The notes under the pieces were generated by a model, which made no database searches, was not told where the DNA came from, and was given only the letters and a program-made list of their open reading frames with translations. DNA of 64,000 bases from Hydrogenophaga palleronii NBRC 102513 (lineage in GTDB: Bacteria; Pseudomonadota; Gammaproteobacteria; Burkholderiales; Burkholderiaceae_C). The position numbers and the translations under genes were made by a program. The stretch spans positions 62,001-126,000 of the forward strand of contig NZ_BCTJ01000001.1 of the NCBI RefSeq assembly GCF_001571225.1, in the 5' to 3' direction. Positions 59,011 to 64,000 of the stretch are shown in pieces; the stretch's first letter is position 1, and each line of letters opens with the position of its first letter.

Positions 59011-59493
59011 TCAGGCCTTCGCCTCGGCCTGCAGGGCCAGCGCCAGCCAGTCGCGGCACCAGGCGGTGCCGACCGCCTCGGGCTCGGTGCCGGCGGCGGC
59101 GTCAATGCGGAACACCTCACCCACGCGCACCGCGCCCAGGTCGGCCAGGCGCTCGTCGAAGCGCAGGCCACCGTTGCAGAAAGTCTGGGGGTGTGTGCTG
59201 CTGTCGCCCAGGGCGATCACGCCGTAGCGCACATGGCCGAGAAACTTGGGCTGGCTGCCCAGCGAGTCGTACAGCGCGTGGGCGTTGTCGGGCACGTCAC
59301 CCGCGCCGTAGGTGGAAGTGCACAGGAGATATAGTGCATCCCCGTCAAAAACCGAAATATCCAGCCCGTTCATCATGCGCACCTCGATCGATTCGATCAG
59401 GTCGGCGCAATCCATTTCGATCGCCTGGGCGACGTATTCGGCGGTGTTGGTCATGGTGCCAACGAGGATGAGGAGTTTGGTAGGTGCTGGCAT
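59011..59493 (-). CDS. Flavodoxin-like protein, MioC type
   Basis: A 160-residue flavodoxin. FMN contacts are in LVGTMTNTAEYVAQAI (phosphate loop TxTxTA-like), LCTSTYGAGDVPDNAHALYDSL and GVIALGDSSTHPQTFCNGG. The order and the single domain match MioC/short flavodoxins. Role: electron carrier, for example for biotin synthase or radical enzymes, by family. AGGAAA lies 7 nt before the ATG. It is 135 bp downstream of the binding-protein start region and on the same strand as, but not clearly part of, the liv operon. Confidence 0.88.
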   Translation of the reverse strand: MPAPTKLLILVGTMTNTAEYVAQAIEMDCADLIESIEVRMMNGLDISVFDGDALYLLCTSTYGAGDVPDNAHALYDSLGSQPKFLGHVRYGVIALGDSSTHPQTFCNGGLRFDERLADLGAVRVGEVFRIDAAAGTEPEAVGTAWCRDWLALALQAEAKA

Positions 59494-59707
59494 GGTCAGT
59501 TTCCTGCAATATACTTCATGTTTTTCGAGGGTGACACCGGGAAAACCCTCGGCCCAAAGGCGGCGGAAAGGGCTGTGACGGTGGTCATGCGCTCCGCGTG
59601 AATGGGCTGCCCTTTGCGGCCCTCTCTCTTCTGGATGCCCGGTTGCTTCTTCTGCCCCGGGAGTGACCGGCGCATTCTGCCGGCTTGCACCAAAGCCCCA
59701 CGTTGCT

Positions 59708-59732
59708 GCGGGCTTAGGGCCCTCAAGCCCGC
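59708..59732. promoter_or_regulatory. 25-nt inverted repeat upstream of the SnoaL-like gene
   Basis: GCGGGCTT and AAGCCCGC arms (perfect 8-bp) surround an inner AGGGCCCT palindrome. It lies 54 bp before the ATG at 59787 and has no T run after it on either strand. It may be an operator or an RNA hairpin in the leader. Confidence 0.4.
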
Positions 59733-59786
59733 GCCATCGATGTGCAGCCCGATATGCTGGGCGCTGGCACAACAAGCGGAGGCACG

Positions 59787-60353
59787 ATGCAGCAGGTCAG
59801 AATTTGCTGGAACCACGAAGTGAGCCGACTCAAGCGAGAGTCCACCACATCCAGCGCATGGGCTGAGTCTTCACCCGGACTGCTGAACTATTTCGATGTA
59901 ATGGTGCAGGCCGGAAACACCGTCTTCGGTCCGGGAACGCACTGGTGTGAAACCAGGGAGGCGAGGGCGACATCGCTCCACCCGGAGGTTGCCGTGAGGC
60001 AGTTGCTGGACGACAGCATGAAAGCCTGGGTCGATGGGGACATCACCCGACATGTCGGCTACTTCACCCCATCGGCCGTGTTTGTCACCCCGACCGGTGA
60101 ATGCCTGCGTGGCCACAGTGCACTGCAGCACGCCTTTCAAATCGAGCGTTCGGCCATGCCTGCGTTGCAGATGGCGCCCAAGAGCATCGAGATATTCCAC
60201 CCGGCGCAAGACACGGCCATCGTGCTGATGAAGGGTCTCATCCACCACTCGGGCAGCACGGACCCGGAGCCGTGGAGCAGCACACAAACCGTGGTGCATA
60301 CCGATGCCCAGGAATGGAAGATCGCGTCGCTGCAGGTTTATCACCCTCGGTGA
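59787..60353 (+). CDS. Two-domain protein: unknown ~57-residue N-terminal domain plus SnoaL/NTF2-like domain
   Basis: A 188-residue protein with GGAGG at 59778-59782. The N-terminal part (MQQVRICWNHEVSRLKRE ... MVQAGNTVFGPGTHWCE) aligns without gaps with the whole 63-residue protein encoded at 61380-61571, sharing R5, C7, W8, W25, M39, AG42-43, GP48-49, HW52-53 and E55. The C-terminal part (LLDDSMKAWVDGDITRHVGYF, VFVTPTGECLRGHSALQHAF, IVLMKGLIHHSG) looks like an NTF2/SnoaL fold, whose members are varied small-molecule enzymes or binding proteins. The alignment supports this start. The region is lower in GC than its surroundings. Function unknown. Confidence 0.7.
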   Translation: MQQVRICWNHEVSRLKRESTTSSAWAESSPGLLNYFDVMVQAGNTVFGPGTHWCETREARATSLHPEVAVRQLLDDSMKAWVDGDITRHVGYFTPSAVFVTPTGECLRGHSALQHAFQIERSAMPALQMAPKSIEIFHPAQDTAIVLMKGLIHHSGSTDPEPWSSTQTVVHTDAQEWKIASLQVYHPR

Positions 60354-60506
60354 TCTCACGCCGGCCGCATGCCGGGATCGCTCGCGGACGTTCGAACGGC
60401 GCTGTTGCCGTGACCATTGCCTGAGACTGATACAGAAAAAGCACTCAAGGGGAAAACCCGACGATGCGTTTCGCCGCCTGCCGCGAAGATTCCGCGAGGA
60501 GGGCTT

Positions 60507-61127
60507 ATGGACGCAAACGCTTTGTACACGCGGCAAGCAGCCGCTTTTCGAAACGAGATGCGCCAGACGTGCGCAGCGCTGGTGGGCATCGTGCAAGGCA
60601 TCCTTGCCGATGGACAACTCCATGATCGGGAAATCGCGTTCCTCGATGGCTGGCTTGAAGGGGCGAAGAACGTTTCGCTGATATGGCCGGGCTCTGTGAT
60701 TCACGCCCAGGTGAAACAGATACTGGCTGATGGTGTCGTCACCCAACAAGAGCGAGAGCACCTGACCAGCACGCTGGAGGCTCTCCTCGGTGGAGCGCTG
60801 GACAGCCTGGCCGAAACGCCACGCGTGACGGCCCTGGCATTCGATGAGGAGGCGACGATCGAGCACAGTGAACGATTGTTTTGCTTCACGGGCGACTTTG
60901 TTTTCGGACATCGCAGCGTCTGCGAGGCGGCGGTCGTGCGCCGCGGTGGTGTGATTGGCGGGGTGACGAAGAAGCTCAATTACCTTGTTGTAGGTGGACT
61001 CGGTAGCGCCGAGTGGAAGCACGGGGTCTTTGGCACGAAGATTGAGAAGGCGATGGAGCACCGCCAAAAAGGCGCCCCTGTGAAAATCGTTCACGAAGAC
61101 ACCTGGGCCTCGTCTCTAGGGGGCTGA
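60507..61127 (+). CDS. BRCT-domain protein with N-terminal TerB-like helical region
   Basis: A 206-residue protein with a strong GAGGAGGG ribosome binding site (60496-60503). Residues ~15-100 are helical (GIVQGILADGQLHDREIAFLDGWLEG, ILADGVVTQQEREHLTSTLEALL), recalling tellurite-resistance TerB-like repeats. Residues ~120-205 form a BRCT domain of the DNA-ligase type: LFCFTGDFVFGHRSVCEAAVVRRGG, KLNYLVVGGLGSAEWKHGVFG, KIEKAMEHRQKG and EDTWAS. BRCT domains bind DNA or phosphoprotein; such stand-alone proteins are often on mobile or accessory segments. GC is visibly below neighbouring genes. Confidence 0.85.
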   Translation: MDANALYTRQAAAFRNEMRQTCAALVGIVQGILADGQLHDREIAFLDGWLEGAKNVSLIWPGSVIHAQVKQILADGVVTQQEREHLTSTLEALLGGALDSLAETPRVTALAFDEEATIEHSERLFCFTGDFVFGHRSVCEAAVVRRGGVIGGVTKKLNYLVVGGLGSAEWKHGVFGTKIEKAMEHRQKGAPVKIVHEDTWASSLGG

Positions 61128-61326
61128 GGCACTTGAGGTTTCTTCCAGAGGGGTGCGCTTCACCCCAAGAATTCAGACCTTCTGATCCGTTTCGATGGGC
61201 CTCTCACTCCGCGGGCCGATCAACGCGATGACTGCTTTCCGACCACCCTCCCGCCCGCCCGCATGTCGCGCCCGGGACAAGCCCTACAAGGTGTAGGCGA
61301 ACCCATCCGCAAAAGTTTGTTAAATG

Positions 61327-61344
61327 CGGTACGACGTCGTACCG
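61327..61344. promoter_or_regulatory. 18-bp perfect palindrome upstream of the 63-residue gene
   Basis: CGGTACGACGTCGTACCG reads identically on both strands and ends 35 bp before the ATG at 61380, where a repressor would cover a promoter. An AT-rich TTTGTTAAAT lies just 5' of it and could be a -10 region. No T run follows, so termination is unlikely. Confidence 0.55.
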
Positions 61345-61379
61345 TTCGGGTGGTGGTGAATCAGGATCAAAGGGTTTGT

Positions 61380-61571
61380 ATGCGGTTCTATCGGTTGTGT
61401 TGGAGCAAAGGCGTCGCCCAGTCAAAGGGCGAGCCGCATTGCTCCACGTCTTGGATGGCGGAAGAGGACACGAACCTCGAAGACCTTGCCGCGATGTGCG
61501 AGGCAGGCGTGCAGCTGTATGGGCCAGCTTCTCATTGGCTTGAGGTTCAGTTGAACCAGCCTGGAGATTGA
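61380..61571 (+). CDS. 63-residue protein, stand-alone copy of an unrecognised domain
   Basis: The protein starts MRFYRLCWSKGVAQSK and contains AGVQLYGPASHWLEVQ. Gap-free alignment with residues 1-57 of the SnoaL-like protein at 59787 gives 18 identities, which supports the reading frame and this start (weak AAAGGG at 61370-61375 as ribosome binding site). The frame is open ~39 codons upstream but that part spans the palindrome and is not conserved in the relative. Small, with conserved Cys, Trp and His, it could bind a ligand or metal; no known family is recognised. Confidence 0.6.
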   Translation: MRFYRLCWSKGVAQSKGEPHCSTSWMAEEDTNLEDLAAMCEAGVQLYGPASHWLEVQLNQPGD

Positions 61572-61689
61572 GTTGCTCGCGGGCGGCATGCTGGCGCTTG
61601 CGCGCTTCGGCGCGGATTGCCGGGTGCGCGATGCAGAGGGCAAGACCGGTGCGGGTTGCCGTACTGCAAACGCGATGGGGGGGATGATG

Positions 61690-61766
61690 TGGTCTGCCCG
61701 GAGGGACTCGAACCCCCGACCTGCTGCTTAGAAGGCAGCTGCTCTATCCAGTTGAGCTACGGGCAG
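61690..61766 (-). tRNA. tRNA-Arg (anticodon UCU)
   Basis: On the minus strand a 77-nt cloverleaf: acceptor CTGCCCG/CGGGCAG, D-arm GCTC...GAGC, anticodon stem GCTGC/GCAGC with loop CTTCTAA, T-arm GGGGG-TTCGAGT-CCCTC, discriminator A and encoded CCA. It reads AGA codons. Its 3' end faces the lower-GC accessory patch. Confidence 0.97.
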
Positions 61767-61788
61767 AGAGCGTGACCGCTGGTGATAC

Positions 61789-61816
61789 AAAAAAGGCCCA
61801 CACTGTGGGCCTTTTT
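61789..61816 (-). terminator. Terminator between tRNA-Pro and tRNA-Arg
   Basis: GGCCCACA/TGTGGGCC stem, flanked by A6 and T5. On the minus strand the hairpin is followed by six T residues, 16 bp after the tRNA-Pro CCA, so the two tRNA genes are probably separate transcription units. Confidence 0.8.
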
Positions 61817-61831
61817 GTTTCTGAAAAGAAA

Positions 61832-61908
61832 TGGTCGGAGCGGCGGGATTCGAACTCGCGACCCTCTGCTCCCAAAGCAGATGCGCTACCAGGCTGCGCT
61901 ACGCTCCG
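61832..61908 (-). tRNA. tRNA-Pro (anticodon UGG)
   Basis: A 77-nt cloverleaf on the minus strand: acceptor CGGAGCG/CGCTCCG, D-arm with GCGC...GCGC and the GCCTGGTA loop, anticodon loop TTTGGGA (anticodon TGG), T-arm GCGAG-TTCGAAT-CCCGC-like, discriminator A and encoded CCA. Confidence 0.97.
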
Positions 61909-61954
61909 ACTAAGCGGCGAATTGTACTCGCTGAATTGGCCGTTTTCGGCGCGC

Positions 61955-62659
61955 TCAACGCTTTTCGTACTGAGTTTTTCCAAACAGCATTTCGCGGGCC
62001 TTGTCGTCGGTGCCCGGTTTGCGTGCGCCGGCGAGCACTGCGACACCGCGTTGCACGGCCGGTCGGGCCGCGATGGTGTCGAACCAGACCTTCAAACGAG
62101 GGTAGTCGGCCCAGTCGATGCCCTGGTTCTGCCAGCTGCGCAGCCAGGGGAAGATGGCGATGTCGGCGATGCTGTACTGGTTGCCGGCGATGAACTTCTG
62201 CTCGGCCAGTTGCCGGTCCATCACGCCGTAGAGGCGCTTGGCCTCGTTGGTGTAGCGGTTCACGGCGTAGTCGATCTTCTCGGGCGCGTAGATGCGGAAG
62301 TGGTGTGCCTGCCCCAGCATCGGGCCGACACCGCCCATCTGGAACATCAGCCACTCCAGCGCCTTGAACTTCGCGCGGTCGCTCCTGGGCAGGAACTTGC
62401 CGGTCTTGCTGGCGAGGTAGAGCAGGATCGCACCCGACTCGAACAGGCTGATGCTTTTACCGTCAGGGCCGGCGCTGTCGACCAGCGCGGGGATCTTGTT
62501 GTTCGGGCTGATCTTGAGGAAGTCGGGCTGGAACTGATCGCCCTTGCCGATGTCGACCGCGTGCACCTGCCAGTCGCGGCCCAGGCGGAATCCGCACTCC
62601 TCCAGCATGATGTGGACCTTGTGTCCGTTGGGGGTGGGCCAGGAGTAGACGTCGATCAT
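61955..62659 (-). CDS. Glutathione S-transferase, YfcG/nu-class-like
   Basis: A 234-residue GST. The thioredoxin-like domain has YSWPTPNGHKVHIMLEECG (Thr/Asn catalytic positions of the YfcG/YghU group), SPNNKIPALVD and LFESGAILLYLA; the helical domain has QMGGVGPMLGQAHHF and YSIADIAIFPWLRSW. Relatives reduce disulfides such as 2-hydroxyethyl disulfide using glutathione. Monocistronic, between the tRNA genes and the acyl-CoA dehydrogenase gene. Confidence 0.92.
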   Translation of the reverse strand: MIDVYSWPTPNGHKVHIMLEECGFRLGRDWQVHAVDIGKGDQFQPDFLKISPNNKIPALVDSAGPDGKSISLFESGAILLYLASKTGKFLPRSDRAKFKALEWLMFQMGGVGPMLGQAHHFRIYAPEKIDYAVNRYTNEAKRLYGVMDRQLAEQKFIAGNQYSIADIAIFPWLRSWQNQGIDWADYPRLKVWFDTIAARPAVQRGVAVLAGARKPGTDDKAREMLFGKTQYEKR

Positions 62660-62763
62660 GGGTTTGCCTCGGTGCTCAGAAAAGAATGGGTTTTCGGGAC
62701 GGCCACTCTAAGGCAAAGCAGGGGCCCGTGAACGGGCGCGGGAAAAGCGCCCGGCCTGTTGCG

Positions 62764-64000
<1,237 letters not shown>

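Noticed and set aside
59494..59786. Search for a direct repeat of the tRNA-Arg 3' end that would mark the far end of an island
   Set aside because: Only a weak partial resemblance (TGGATGCCCGG) was seen; not enough to call an attachment site.

Overview
The window is a dense stretch of chromosome with high GC (about two thirds G+C by eye) and strong third-position GC bias. Class I PHB genes, a propionyl-CoA carboxylase/methylmalonyl-CoA mutase locus, Bug-type and Liv-type solute binding proteins, PobA and RnfB-like ferredoxin all point to a betaproteobacterium of order Burkholderiales, family Comamonadaceae. Hydrogenophaga or a close relative is my best guess, but no rRNA gene is present to confirm it. 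No insertion sequence, integrase, prophage or CRISPR array was seen.

Layout. 1-7.7 kb: end of a YgiQ-like radical SAM gene, a PQQ glucose/quinate dehydrogenase gene split by one in-frame stop, a cold-shock/DUF1294 protein, a ParD-like/zeta-toxin pair, a Nudix hydrolase and an orphan TRAP binding protein. 7.9-12.7 kb: a catabolic operon (Rieske oxygenase, glutamine-synthetase-like ligase, 2Fe-2S ferredoxin, fumarylpyruvate-hydrolase-like FAH protein) divergent from a GntR regulator. 12.9-17 kb: Old Yellow Enzyme, LysR, maleylacetoacetate isomerase, PgeF. 17-21.2 kb: phaC-phaA-phaB for PHB synthesis; the matching depolymerase phaZ lies at 45.7-47.2 kb. 21.4-24.3 kb: a Kef/YbaL-type antiporter, a membrane protein and a 23-residue microprotein. 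24.4-27.4 kb: Bug binding protein, opine-dehydrogenase-like enzyme, LysR. 27.4-32.1 kb: TolC-HlyD-ABC-2 permease-ABC-2 permease export operon with no ATPase gene. 32.5 kb: dusA. 33.7-42.9 kb: GntR regulator divergent from mcm-meaB-pccB-ridA-pccA, then a methyltransferase and a glyoxalase-fold protein, forming the propionyl-CoA to succinyl-CoA route. 43-51 kb: chemoreceptor with a C-terminal Cache domain, RnfB-like ferredoxin, phaZ, ygiD-type dioxygenase, aromatic aminotransferase, UDP-glucose dehydrogenase. 51-59 kb: CoA transferase, pobA/pobR and a livFGMH plus binding protein operon that probably imports an aromatic or amino acid. 59-61.6 kb: a flavodoxin, then a lower-GC accessory patch. 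61.7-64 kb: tRNA-Arg(UCU), tRNA-Pro(UGG), a GST and an acyl-CoA dehydrogenase cut by the window end.

The two most novel-looking items are (i) the lower-GC patch beside the tRNA genes, where a 63-residue protein and the N-terminal half of a SnoaL-like protein 1.6 kb away align without gaps over 57 residues and define a small domain I do not recognise, each gene preceded by a strong inverted repeat; and (ii) the Rieske/glutamine-synthetase-like/ferredoxin/FAH operon, whose composition suggests oxidation of an amine-bearing aromatic by a route not identifiable from sequence alone.
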